NCBI RefSeq assembly: GCF_001421705.1
Contig: NZ_LMKO01000010.1
Coordinates: forward strand, 1 to 50,636
Source of the DNA: Xylophilus sp. Leaf220
GTDB lineage: Bacteria; Pseudomonadota; Gammaproteobacteria; Burkholderiales; Burkholderiaceae_C
Length of the DNA stretch: 50,636 bases
Reading direction: 5' to 3'
Both the position numbers and the translations under genes were made by a program. Shown one piece after another: positions 7,988 through 16,124 of the stretch (position 1 is the stretch's first letter; every line of letters starts with the position of its first letter). The notes under the pieces were generated by a model. It had not been told where the DNA came from. It saw only the letters and a list, made by a program, of their open reading frames with translations, and did not search any database.

Positions 7988-8752
7988 TCAGCGCGGCGCC
8001 ATCCGCAGCGCGCCGTCGAGGCGGATCACCTCGCCGTTCAGGTGCCCGTTGGCGACCACGTGCGCCGCCAGCTGGGCGAACTCTTCCGGCCGGCCCAGCC
8101 GCGGCGGAAACGGGATCGAGGCGGCCAGCGATGCCTGCACCGCCTCGGGCAGCTCCTGCATCAGCGGCGTGGCGAACAGGCCCGGCGCCAGGGTGCAGAC
8201 GCGGATGCCGTACTGCGCCAGGTCGCGGGCCATCGGCAGCGTCATGCCGACGATGCCGCCCTTCGACGCGCTGTAGGCCTGCTGGCCCACCTGGCCGTCG
8301 AAGGCCGCGACCGATGCGGTGAACAGCATCACCCCGCGCTCGCCGCCGGCCAGCGGCTCCAGCGGCACGCACCGGGCGGCGAAGAGCCGGCTCATGTTGT
8401 AGCTGCCGACCAGGTTGACCCGCACCACCCGCTCGAAGGCGTCCAGCGGCGCGGCGCTGCCGTCGCGCTGCACGACGCGCTTGGCGCTGCCGATGCCGGC
8501 CACGTTCATCAGCACCCGGGCCGGGCCGTGGGCCTCGGCGGCGCGGGCCAGCGCAGGCTCGGCGCTGGCGGCGTCGGCGATGTCGCAGGCGCAGGCGATG
8601 CCGCCGATCTCGGCCGCGACCTCGGTCGCGCGCGCGAGGTTCAGGTCGAGTACCGCCACCTTCGCGCCCAGCCGGGCCAGCTCGCGGGCGGTGGCTTCGC
8701 CCAGACCCGATGCGCCGCCGGTCACGATCGCGGCGTGTCCTTGAATGTCCAT
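7988..8752 (-). CDS. SDR dehydrogenase, 3-hydroxyacyl-CoA dehydrogenase type
   Basis: This 254-aa classical short-chain dehydrogenase has the NAD(P)-binding TGGASGLG at residues 11-18, an NVAG motif, a catalytic serine in FTASVAAFDG and the YSASK pair. Together with GIVGMTLPMARDLAQYGIRV and APGLFATPLM it resembles type II 3-hydroxyacyl-CoA dehydrogenases. The ATG at 8752 starts just ahead of the nucleotide-binding strand and lies 10 bp after the fcs stop, so the genes are probably co-translated. In this cluster it would oxidise the 3-hydroxy-3-aryl-propanoyl-CoA made by the crotonase to the keto form for thiolytic cleavage. The aromatic substrate is inferred from neighbours. Confidence 0.85.
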   Translation of the reverse strand: MDIQGHAAIVTGGASGLGEATARELARLGAKVAVLDLNLARATEVAAEIGGIACACDIADAASAEPALARAAEAHGPARVLMNVAGIGSAKRVVQRDGSAAPLDAFERVVRVNLVGSYNMSRLFAARCVPLEPLAGGERGVMLFTASVAAFDGQVGQQAYSASKGGIVGMTLPMARDLAQYGIRVCTLAPGLFATPLMQELPEAVQASLAASIPFPPRLGRPEEFAQLAAHVVANGHLNGEVIRLDGALRMAPR

Positions 8753-8762
8753 GGTGGTTGTC

Positions 8763-10685
8763 CTAGAGGGGGGTGGAGGAGGGGCGCAGCGCGCCGGGCG
8801 CCTGGCCGTCGTGCAGGGCATCGACCAGGGCGGCGCGGTGCTGGAGCACCGCCCGCTGGTTGATCGAGCCCTTGTCGGTGATCTCGCCGCGGTCGATCGA
8901 GGGCGGAACGTCGAGCAGCAGCAGGCAGGCGATGCGGGTGGCGCTGCCGGTCGCGGTGGCGGCCAACGCGTCGAGCAGCTGCTGGAAACGGGCGCGCACC
9001 GGCGCGCTGGCCAGCACCTCGGCCCACGGCGCGCCGGGCGGCAGGCCGGCCAGGGCGCGCACCGCCGGTGTGGGAAAGACCAGGGCGCCCACCTCGCGGC
9101 GGTTCAGTCCGGTGACGACCACGTCCTGCACATGGGGCGCGCCGGCGGCGATGATCCGCGCGCGCATCGGCCCCACGCTGACGAAGGTGCCGGTGGAGAG
9201 CTTGAAGTCCTCGGCGATGCGCCCGTCGAAGCGCAGGCCTCGCGCGGCGTCGTCCGGGTCGGCCCAGGCCACCGCGTCGCCGGTGCAGAAGAAACCCTCC
9301 TCGTCGAAGCTCTCGGCCGTCGCCTCGGGGTTGCGCCAGTAGCCGGGGGTGATGTTGGGGCCGCGGTAGCGCAGCTCGGTCTTGCCGCCCTGGGGCACCA
9401 GCTTCAGCTCCAGGCCGGCGGCGGCCACGCCCACGTCGCCGGAGCCGACCTGCGGCCGGTTCACGTACAGGGCGAAGGGGCCCGATTCGGTCATGCCCAG
9501 GCCGGCGCCCATCACGATCCGCTCGCCCACCTCGTGCTCGGCGCTGCGGTGCAGCGCATCCCAGACCGGCTGGGCCAGCGCGGCGGCGGCGTAGAAGAAG
9601 AGCCGTACCCGCGAGAGCAGGTTGCGGCGCAGCACCGCGTCGGTCTTCATCGCCTCGGCGATCGCCTCGAAGCCGGTGGGCACGTTGAAGTAGACGGTGG
9701 GCGCGATCTCGCGCAGGTTGCGCAGCGTCTCGGGCATCAGCGCGGCGGTGGGCTTGCCGTCGTCGATGTAGAGCGTGCCGCCGTTGTAGAGCGCGATGCC
9801 GAAGTTGTGGTTGCCGCCGAAGGTGTGGTTCCACGGCAGCCAGTCGACCAGCACCAGGCCGTCCTCGCCCAGCACCGGCATCGCCTGCAGCATCTGCTGC
9901 TGGTTGGCGCACCACATGCGGTGGGTGTTGACCACCGCCTTGGGCAGCTTGGTCGAGCCGGAGGTGAAGAGGAACTTGACGATGTCGTCCGGCCCCACCG
10001 CGGCAGCGGCCGCATCGACGGCGGGCGTGGGCACCGTGCCGCGCAGCGACTGGAATGCGGTGACGCGCCCGGCGGGCCGCTCCAGCAGTGCCGCATCGCC
10101 CGCCACCACCACCTCGCAGTCGGCCGGCACCACCGCGCGCACCGCCGCGCCGTAGCGGGCCGTATCGCCCGCGAAGACCAGGCCCGGCGTCAGCGTGTCG
10201 AGCACATGGCGCAGCTTGCCGAAATCGGTGCTGACGGTGGAGTAGGCCGGCGACACCGCGCAGTAGGGCACGCCGACGTAGAGGCAGGCCAGCGCCAGCA
10301 CCGCATGGTCGAGCGAGTTCTCGCTGAGGATCGCGACCGGCCGCTCGGCACTCAGGCCCCGGTCGAGCAGCGCCTGGCCCACGTGGCGCGCCGCCTGCAG
10401 CGCATCGGCATAGATCAGGTGCTGCCAGTCGCCCAGCGTGCCGTCGACCTGCCGCAGGCGCTGGGCGAACAGGGTGCGGTCGGGCGCGGTGCGGGCCCAG
10501 TGCGCCAGCCGCTCGCCCATGCTGCGGGCGTAGGGCTGCAGCGGCGTGCGGCTGACCAGGTAGCGCACGCCGGCCGTCGGGCCTTCCGTGACCCGGGGCG
10601 TGTCGTCGCCGTAGGCCATCGGGCGGTAGCGGGCGGGCGCGGCGGTGGCCGACGATGCGTCCGCGGCGAGGGTGGTTGCGGCCAT
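8763..10685 (-). CDS. fcs: Feruloyl-CoA synthase
   Basis: This 640-aa member of the acyl-adenylating (AMP-binding) superfamily activates ferulate and related hydroxycinnamates with ATP and CoA. The P-loop-like motif FTSGSTKLPKAV is near residue 240, followed by DWLPWNHTFGGNHNF, GAGLGMTESGPF, the RYRGPNITPGYW region and the C-terminal hinge FKLSTGTFV, a pattern close to feruloyl-CoA synthases. The C-terminal lysine region reads GEITDKGSINQRAV. The gene sits between the crotonase (55-bp gap) and the SDR (10-bp gap). Other aryl-CoA ligases are possible, but the esterase, crotonase and MarR context supports ferulate. Confidence 0.9.
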   Translation of the reverse strand: MAATTLAADASSATAAPARYRPMAYGDDTPRVTEGPTAGVRYLVSRTPLQPYARSMGERLAHWARTAPDRTLFAQRLRQVDGTLGDWQHLIYADALQAARHVGQALLDRGLSAERPVAILSENSLDHAVLALACLYVGVPYCAVSPAYSTVSTDFGKLRHVLDTLTPGLVFAGDTARYGAAVRAVVPADCEVVVAGDAALLERPAGRVTAFQSLRGTVPTPAVDAAAAAVGPDDIVKFLFTSGSTKLPKAVVNTHRMWCANQQQMLQAMPVLGEDGLVLVDWLPWNHTFGGNHNFGIALYNGGTLYIDDGKPTAALMPETLRNLREIAPTVYFNVPTGFEAIAEAMKTDAVLRRNLLSRVRLFFYAAAALAQPVWDALHRSAEHEVGERIVMGAGLGMTESGPFALYVNRPQVGSGDVGVAAAGLELKLVPQGGKTELRYRGPNITPGYWRNPEATAESFDEEGFFCTGDAVAWADPDDAARGLRFDGRIAEDFKLSTGTFVSVGPMRARIIAAGAPHVQDVVVTGLNRREVGALVFPTPAVRALAGLPPGAPWAEVLASAPVRARFQQLLDALAATATGSATRIACLLLLDVPPSIDRGEITDKGSINQRAVLQHRAALVDALHDGQAPGALRPSSTPL

Positions 10686-10740
10686 GGGATGTCTCCTGTC
10701 GTTCTCGTGGTGGCGCGGCCGGCGGGGCAGGGCGGGCGTG

Positions 10741-11526
10741 TCAGCCCTTCTGCACCTTGGCGGCCTTGCCCTGCAGGAAGGCCGCGACGCGGGCCTTGGC
10801 CTCGGGTGCCGACTGGGCGATGGCCGCGACCAGCGATTCGGTCAGCAGGCCGTGGTCGGCGGTCTGGTCGGCGATGCGGGGCAGCACCTGGGTCAGGGCG
10901 TAGTTGGTCATCGGCGCGTTGCCGGCCACCTTCTGCGCCAGCGCGATCGCCTTGGCCAGCGATTCGCCCGCCGGCACCAGGTACTGGGCGAAGCCGGCGC
11001 GCTCGCCCTGTTCGGCGTCGTACACCCGGCCGGTGAGCATCATGTCGGTCATGCGGGCCACGCCCACCAGGCGCGGCACCCGCACCGAGGCGCCGCCGCC
11101 CACGAAGATGCCGCGGGTGCCTTCGGGCAGGGCGTAGAAGGTGGTGGCGTCGGCCACCCGGATGTGGGCCGCGCTGGCCAGCTCCAGCCCGCCGCCGACC
11201 ACTGCGCCGTGCAGCGCCGCGATCACCGGCACCGGGCCGAACTGCAGCGCATCGAGCGCCTTGTGCCACATGCGCGAGTGGTGCAGGCCCTGCACCGCGT
11301 CGCGCTCGCTCAGCTCCGACAGGTCCAGGCCGGCGCAGAAATGGTCGCCCGCGCCGTGCACCACCGCGGCCTTCACCGTGGCGGGCATCCGCTCGAAGGC
11401 GTCGCGCAGGGCCAGCACCAGCGCGTCGTTGAGGGCGTTGCGCTTGGCGGGCCGGTCGAGCCGCAGGATCGCGATCGTGTCCTGGATCTCGACGGTGAGG
11501 CCGGTGGCGGATGAGGGCTGGGACAT
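10741..11526 (-). CDS. Enoyl-CoA hydratase/isomerase (crotonase) family protein
   Basis: This 261-aa crotonase-fold protein has oxyanion-hole segments HFCAGLDLSEL and AALHGAVVGGGLELAS and an acidic catalytic region PEGTRGIFVGGG. It is the first gene of the minus-strand ferulate operon, next to the shared operator. It could be a feruloyl-CoA hydratase that only hydrates, feeding the SDR and the divergent thiolase, or a hydratase/lyase that yields vanillin directly. No vanillin dehydrogenase lies nearby, while dehydrogenase and thiolase genes do, so the beta-oxidative role looks more likely. That choice is inference. Confidence 0.85.
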   Translation of the reverse strand: MSQPSSATGLTVEIQDTIAILRLDRPAKRNALNDALVLALRDAFERMPATVKAAVVHGAGDHFCAGLDLSELSERDAVQGLHHSRMWHKALDALQFGPVPVIAALHGAVVGGGLELASAAHIRVADATTFYALPEGTRGIFVGGGASVRVPRLVGVARMTDMMLTGRVYDAEQGERAGFAQYLVPAGESLAKAIALAQKVAGNAPMTNYALTQVLPRIADQTADHGLLTESLVAAIAQSAPEAKARVAAFLQGKAAKVQKG

Positions 11527-11537
11527 GGCGCGCTTTC

Positions 11538-11573
11538 TTGCTTGCGAAGTGTGATTTGGTTATAGTATATAAC
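11538..11573 (+). promoter_or_regulatory. Divergent promoter region with MarR-type palindromic operator
   Basis: The 15-bp palindrome GTTATAGTATATAAC (11559-11573, 6-bp half sites around GTA) lies between the divergent crotonase and thiolase genes. On the plus strand a TTGCTT (11538-11543) and TATAGT (11561-11566) pair with a 17-bp spacer overlaps it, so a bound repressor would cover the -10 element. This AT-rich block stands out in a GC-rich region. The nearby MarR protein (4458-4943) is the natural candidate to bind here. Confidence 0.6.
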
Positions 11574-11685
11574 TAGTTTTCGGGGGCGGCAATGCCGTCC
11601 GGGGCCTTCGGTGCAGGCCCTGCGGGTAATCCCCGATCTCGCAATCCCGCAGCGCCGCTGCCCAGAAAAAGCAAGGAGACATCGC

Positions 11686-12891
11686 ATGCAGGCATACATT
11701 CCCTACGGCCTCTACTGGTCCACCCCGTTCGCCAAATGGCAGGGCGCGCTCGCCACGCTCGACCCGCTGCCGCTGGCCGCTCGCACCGGCCGCGCCGCGC
11801 TCGAGGCGCGCGGTGCCGACCTGTCGCAGATCGACCTGGCCATCCTCGGCCACACCAACCCGTACCGCGGCAGCTTCTACGGCACGCCCTATGTCACCGG
11901 GCTGATGGGCATCGACCGGGTGGCCGGCCCCACAGTGCAGCAGGCCTGCGCCACCAGCGTGCGGGCGCTGCAGATGGCGGCGCAGGAGGTGGCGCTGGGC
12001 AGCGCCCGCTGCGCGCTGCTGGTGATGGCCGACAAGCAGTCGAACGGCCCGGTGGTGTACTACCCCAACCCCGCCGGCCCGGGCGGCTACGGCCATACCG
12101 AGCACTGGGTGCCCGACAACATGGCGCACGACCCGTATGCCAAGAACGCGATGCTGGAGACGGGCGAGAACGTGGCCCGACGCTACGGCATCGACACCGC
12201 CGAGCAGCATGCGGTGAAGCTGCACCGCCACGCCCAGTACGAGGCCGCGCTGGCCGACGACCGCGCCTTCCAGCGGCGCTACATGGTCGAGGTGCCGCTG
12301 GGCGATCCGCGCGGCAAGAAGCCGGCCGGCGTGCTGTCGGCCGACGAGGGCATCTTTCCCACCACGGCCGAAGGCCTGGCGCGGCTGAAGCCGGTCAAGC
12401 CCGACGGCACCGTCACCTTCGGCGGGCAGACGCATCCGGCCGACGGCAACGCCGGCGCGCTGGTCACCACCCGCGAGCTGGCCCGCGCGATGTCGGCCCG
12501 CCCGGATATCGAGGTGCGGATCCTCGGCTTCGGCATGGCGCGGGTCGAGCCGGGCTACATGCCGATGGCGCCGTCGCCCGCCTGCTTCAACGTGCTGAAG
12601 GCCGCGGGCCTCGCCATCGACCAGATCGACGCCGTCAAGACCCACAACCCGTTCGCGGTGAACGACATCGCCCTGGCGCGCGACACCGGTTTCGCCTGGG
12701 AGCGGATGAACAACTACGGCAGCTCGCTCGTCTGGGGCCATCCGCAGGCACCCACCGGCCTGCGCGCGGTGATGGAACTGGTCGAGGAACTGGTGCTGCG
12801 CGGCGGCGGCACCGGTCTCTTCACCGGCTGCGCCGCCGGCGACACCGGCATGGCCACCATCGTGCGGGTGACCGACGCCGGCAAGCGCTGA
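11686..12891 (+). CDS. Thiolase family protein (acyl-CoA acetyltransferase)
   Basis: This 401-aa thiolase-fold protein has an acyl-accepting cysteine at about residue 88 (TVQQACATSVRAL), the histidine motif KTHNPFAVND, GSSLVWGHPQAPTG and a second cysteine in FTGCAAGDTGMA. The ATG at 11686 is preceded by AAGGAGAC; an earlier in-frame ATG at 11611 would add residues without similarity. It diverges from typical acetoacetyl-CoA thiolases and probably cleaves the 3-keto aryl-propanoyl-CoA to an aroyl-CoA plus acetyl-CoA. It is followed by the CoA transferase and shares the divergent operator region with the feruloyl-CoA synthase operon. Confidence 0.88.
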   Translation: MQAYIPYGLYWSTPFAKWQGALATLDPLPLAARTGRAALEARGADLSQIDLAILGHTNPYRGSFYGTPYVTGLMGIDRVAGPTVQQACATSVRALQMAAQEVALGSARCALLVMADKQSNGPVVYYPNPAGPGGYGHTEHWVPDNMAHDPYAKNAMLETGENVARRYGIDTAEQHAVKLHRHAQYEAALADDRAFQRRYMVEVPLGDPRGKKPAGVLSADEGIFPTTAEGLARLKPVKPDGTVTFGGQTHPADGNAGALVTTRELARAMSARPDIEVRILGFGMARVEPGYMPMAPSPACFNVLKAAGLAIDQIDAVKTHNPFAVNDIALARDTGFAWERMNNYGSSLVWGHPQAPTGLRAVMELVEELVLRGGGTGLFTGCAAGDTGMATIVRVTDAGKR

Positions 12892-12956
12892 CGCGCGCGC
12901 CGCCCCCGCTGCCGCCCACCGTTCCAAAGAACTTTTCTCTTTCCATCGGAGCTTCC

Positions 12957-14510
12957 ATGCAAGTCATCACCGCCGACCAGGCCGGCGCGCTCGTGCGCGA
13001 CGACGCCACCCTCTTCCTGGGAGGGCTGGCGATGACCAGCCTGGCCGAGGAAGTGCTCAAGGGCATCGAACGGCATTTCCTGGCCACCGGCCATCCGCGC
13101 AACCTCGCCACCTGGGCCTGCGGCGCGGTCGGCAACAGCCGCGACGGCGGCATGGTGCACTTCGCCCATCCGGGCATGGTGCGGCGGGTGGTGGCCGGCC
13201 ACTTCGGCCAGACCGGCGCCGAGATGATGAAGATGGTGTTCGACGGCGCGGTGGAGGCGTACAACTTCCCGCAGGGCTCGCTCTCGCAGCTGACGCGCCA
13301 CATCGCCAGCCGCTCGCCGGGCCTGCTGACCAAGGTCGGGCTGGGCACTTTCGTCGATCCGCGGCTGGAGGGCGGCAAGCTCAACGCAGCCTGCAGCGAG
13401 GACCTGGTGCGCCTGGTCGAGTTCGCCGGCGAGGAGTGGCTGCACTACCCCTGCCCGAAGATCGACGTGGCGATCATCCGCGGTACCGTGGCCGACGAGG
13501 ACGGCAACATCACCCTCGACAAGGAGGGCGTGCTGCTGGAGCAGGTGGCCATCGCCCAGGCGGCGCGCGCCTGCGGCGGCATCGTCATCGCGCAGGTCGA
13601 GCGCATCGTCGCGCGCGGCAGCCTGCATCCGAAGGCGGTGAAGGTTCCGGGCCTGGTGGTCGACTACGTGGTGGTCGGCGCGCCCGAGAACCACATGCAG
13701 ACCATCGCCACCCAGTTCGATCCGGCGCTCTGCGGCGACGCGCGGGTGCCGATGCACGGCATCCCGGTGATGCCGCTCGACGAGCGCAAGGTGATCGCCC
13801 GCCGCGCCGCGCTGGAACTGCGGGCCGGCGCCGTCACCAACCTGGGCATCGGCATTCCGGCGGGCGTGCCGGCGGTGGCGGCGGAGGAGGGCGTGGCCCA
13901 CCTGCTGACGCTGAGCGTGGAGAGCGGCGTCAATGGCGGCGTGCCGGCGCAGGGCGGCGATTTCGCGCTGGCCTACAACCCGCAGTCGATCCTGGAGCAG
14001 ACCACGCAGTTCGATTTCTACGACGGCGGCGGGCTCGACATGAGCTTCCTGGGCCTGGCGCAGACCGACGCGCAGGGCAACGTCAACGTCAGCAAGTTCA
14101 ACGGCCGGCCGGTGGGCTGCGGCGGCTTCGTCAACATCACCCGCTCCACGAAGAAGCTGGTCTTCTGCGGCACCTTCACCGCCGGCGGCCTGCAGGTGCG
14201 GGTGGGCGGGGGACGGCTGGAGATCGTGCAGGAGGGGCGCTCGCGCAAGTTCATCGAGCAGGTGGAGCAGATCACCTTCAACGGCCACGACGCGGCGCTG
14301 CGGCAGCAGGAGGTGGTGTTCGTCACCGAGCGCGCGGTGTTTCGCCTGACGCCCGAGGGCCTGGCGCTGGCCGAGATCGCGCCGGGCGTGGACATCGAAC
14401 GCGACGTCGTGGCGCACATGGGCTTCCGGCCGCTGATCGGCGAAGTGGCGACGATGGACCCGAAGATCTTCGACACGCACTGGGGAGGTCTGGCCGCCGC
14501 CATGGCCTGA
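12957..14510 (+). CDS. Acyl-CoA:acetate/3-ketoacid CoA-transferase, fused alpha-beta type
   Basis: This 517-aa class I CoA transferase has both halves in one chain, as in the E. coli YdiF type. The N-terminal half has LFLGGLAMTSLAEEVLKGIE, and the C-terminal half contains the likely catalytic glutamate in LLTLSVESGVNGG at about residue 320, then GGLDMSFLGLAQ and SKFNGRPVGCGGF. The ATG at 12957 lies 65 bp after the thiolase stop. Here it may move CoA between aroyl-CoA or hydroxycinnamoyl-CoA and short acids, which would save ATP compared with the synthase. The acceptor is unknown. Confidence 0.88.
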   Translation: MQVITADQAGALVRDDATLFLGGLAMTSLAEEVLKGIERHFLATGHPRNLATWACGAVGNSRDGGMVHFAHPGMVRRVVAGHFGQTGAEMMKMVFDGAVEAYNFPQGSLSQLTRHIASRSPGLLTKVGLGTFVDPRLEGGKLNAACSEDLVRLVEFAGEEWLHYPCPKIDVAIIRGTVADEDGNITLDKEGVLLEQVAIAQAARACGGIVIAQVERIVARGSLHPKAVKVPGLVVDYVVVGAPENHMQTIATQFDPALCGDARVPMHGIPVMPLDERKVIARRAALELRAGAVTNLGIGIPAGVPAVAAEEGVAHLLTLSVESGVNGGVPAQGGDFALAYNPQSILEQTTQFDFYDGGGLDMSFLGLAQTDAQGNVNVSKFNGRPVGCGGFVNITRSTKKLVFCGTFTAGGLQVRVGGGRLEIVQEGRSRKFIEQVEQITFNGHDAALRQQEVVFVTERAVFRLTPEGLALAEIAPGVDIERDVVAHMGFRPLIGEVATMDPKIFDTHWGGLAAAMA

Positions 14511-14570
14511 GAAACGGCCGACGCCGCCAACGCCGTTCACAATCGGTGCCCCAGCATGAAGGAGGGTTCG

Positions 14571-14858
14571 ATGATTGTGCGTATCGAGGTGGAGGGCAGC
14601 CGCGCCGGTTTCTACGAGTACCGGGTGAGCTTCGAATCGGAAGAGCTCTACGCCGACGCCGGCCTGCAGTCGGTGATCGACTGCCTGGTGGGCGCGGTGG
14701 AGGGCATGGCGCCCGACGTGCTGGCGGCCGAGGTCTGGTACCGGGGCATCGTCTCGGGGACCTATGCGCTGGAGGTGATCGGCCGCAACGTCGACCAGGT
14801 GGCCCAGCATGCCGAGAACACGGCCGAGGCCATCCGCGAGGTGCTGGGCGAAGAGTGA
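14571..14858 (+). CDS. Small conserved-looking protein of unknown function
   Basis: This 95-aa acidic protein (MIVRIEVEGSRAGFYEYRVS...) alternates predicted beta strands in the first half with a helical C-terminus (NVDQVAQHAENTAEAIREVL). I do not recognise a family. The ATG at 14571 is preferred over the one at 14556 because AAGGAGGG lies between them at the right distance. It is 60 bp after the CoA transferase and 10 bp before the ModE-type gene, so it may be cotranscribed with either. No cysteine motif, signal peptide or membrane segment is visible. Confidence 0.65.
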   Translation: MIVRIEVEGSRAGFYEYRVSFESEELYADAGLQSVIDCLVGAVEGMAPDVLAAEVWYRGIVSGTYALEVIGRNVDQVAQHAENTAEAIREVLGEE

Positions 14859-14868
14859 CGCGCGCGCC

Positions 14869-15219
14869 ATGACGACACCCAAGGCGCAGTTCCGGCTGCG
14901 GATCTACCGCGACGACAGCATCGCCATCGGCCCGGGCAAGGTCGCCCTGCTGGAGGCGATCGCGCAGACCGGCTCCATCTCGGCCGCGGCGCGGCAGATG
15001 GACATGTCCTATCGCCGCGCCTGGCTGCTGGTCGACGAGACCAACCGGGCGCTCAGCACGCCCGCGGTGCAGACCTCCGCCGGCGGCGCCCACGGCGGCG
15101 GCACCTCGCTCACCGCCGTGGGCGAGGCGGTTGTGCGGCACTACCGGGCGATCGAGGCGGCGGCGCGCACCGCGGCCGCGGCCGACATCGACGCGCTGAC
15201 CGCTATGCTGGCGCCCTGA
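14869..15219 (+). CDS. ModE-type winged-helix regulator (DNA-binding domain only)
   Basis: This 116-aa LysR-type/ModE N-terminal domain protein has the helix-turn-helix VALLEAIAQTGSISAAARQM and the conserved MSYRRAWLLVDETNRA, followed by GGAHGGGTSLTAVGEAVV. It stops before the molybdate-binding di-TOBE domain that full-length ModE carries (about 260 aa), so it cannot sense molybdate in the classical way. The location just ahead of modBAC supports a role in molybdate transport or use. The ATG at 14869 begins about 10 bp after the preceding small gene. Confidence 0.85.
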   Translation: MTTPKAQFRLRIYRDDSIAIGPGKVALLEAIAQTGSISAAARQMDMSYRRAWLLVDETNRALSTPAVQTSAGGAHGGGTSLTAVGEAVVRHYRAIEAAARTAAAADIDALTAMLAP

Positions 15220-15286
15220 GCGGCGTGCGCCAGGAGCCCCCGGACGGCTGCGGGCCTCCGTGCCGGTGGCGTCCGGCAATGCTTTT

Positions 15287-15335
15287 GCTACGGTATTGAT
15301 AGCTGATGGCCGGCGCCAGACGCCGGCTGGAGTAC
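15287..15335 (-). repeat. Family A interspersed repeat, copy 2 (inverted)
   Basis: Read on the minus strand: ACTCCAGCCGGCGTC, the paired CGCCGGC, then CAGCTATCAATACCGTAGCA. It matches the other family A copies in order and spacing. It lies in the 204-bp gap between the ModE-type gene and modB, which otherwise shows nothing recognisable. Confidence 0.75.
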
Positions 15336-15423
15336 GATTCGGCACCCGAAACGGCCTGGGTGGGTCGCACGCATCCGCCTGGCCGTCCGGCAAGTCCCCT
15401 GTGCCACAATCCGTCATACCCGC

Positions 15424-16113
15424 ATGGATACGACGATACCCCCGCTGCTGCTGTCCATGGACTGGTTCCCGCTGGCCCTTTCGCTCAAGGTGGCGGGGCT
15501 GGCGACGCTGTTGGCGCTGGTGGCAGGCGTCGCGCTGGGGTGGCTGTTCGCCCGCAAGCGGTTCTTCGGCAGCCAGGTGCTCGAATCGGTCTTCATGCTG
15601 CCGCTGGTGCTGCCGCCGACGGTGATCGGCTACGCGATCCTGGTGGCGGCCGGACGGCGCAGCCCGCTCGGCCGCTGGCTGCGGGAGCACCTCGACTACA
15701 CCATCATCTTCAGCTGGCACGGCGCGGTCGTCGCCTCTGCGGTGGTGGCGCTGCCGCTGGTGCTGAAGTCGGCCAGCGCCGCGTTCTCGGGCGTCGACCG
15801 TTCGCTGGAGGCAGCGGCCAGCACGCTCGGTCAGTCGCGCTGGTCGGTGTTCCTGCGCATCACCCTGCCGCTGGCCTGGCCCGGCATCCTGGCCGGCGCG
15901 CTGCTGGCCTTCGCCCGGGCGATGGGCGAATTCGGCGCGTCCCTGATGGTGGCCGGCTCTATCCCGCAGCAGACGCAGACGCTGTCGATGGCGATCTACG
16001 ACGCGGTGCAGGCCGGCCACGACGACATGGCGCTGGTGCTGGTCGTCGTCACCTCGGTGCTCTCCATCGCGGTGCTGGTGCTGTCCAACCGCTTCTTCTC
16101 CCTCCGTCCCTAA
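15424..16113 (+). CDS. modB: Molybdate ABC transporter permease ModB
   Basis: This 229-aa inner-membrane permease has about five transmembrane segments and the cytoplasmic EAA-type loop ASTLGQSRWSVFLRITLPLAWPGI. The motif LPLVLPPTVIGYAIL and the GEFGASLMVAGSIP segment are typical of ModB. It precedes modA by 11 bp, and its TAA stop is part of the ribosome binding region of modA. Gene order modB-modA-modC differs from the common A-B-C order but is functional elsewhere. Confidence 0.93.
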   Translation: MDTTIPPLLLSMDWFPLALSLKVAGLATLLALVAGVALGWLFARKRFFGSQVLESVFMLPLVLPPTVIGYAILVAAGRRSPLGRWLREHLDYTIIFSWHGAVVASAVVALPLVLKSASAAFSGVDRSLEAAASTLGQSRWSVFLRITLPLAWPGILAGALLAFARAMGEFGASLMVAGSIPQQTQTLSMAIYDAVQAGHDDMALVLVVVTSVLSIAVLVLSNRFFSLRP

Positions 16114-16124
16114 GGAATGTTCCC

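Noticed and set aside
11592-14510. A possible fusion of sequence upstream of the CoA transferase into one 972-residue protein
   Set aside because: The first 455 residues are the thiolase gene read in the wrong frame; the true CoA transferase starts at 12957.
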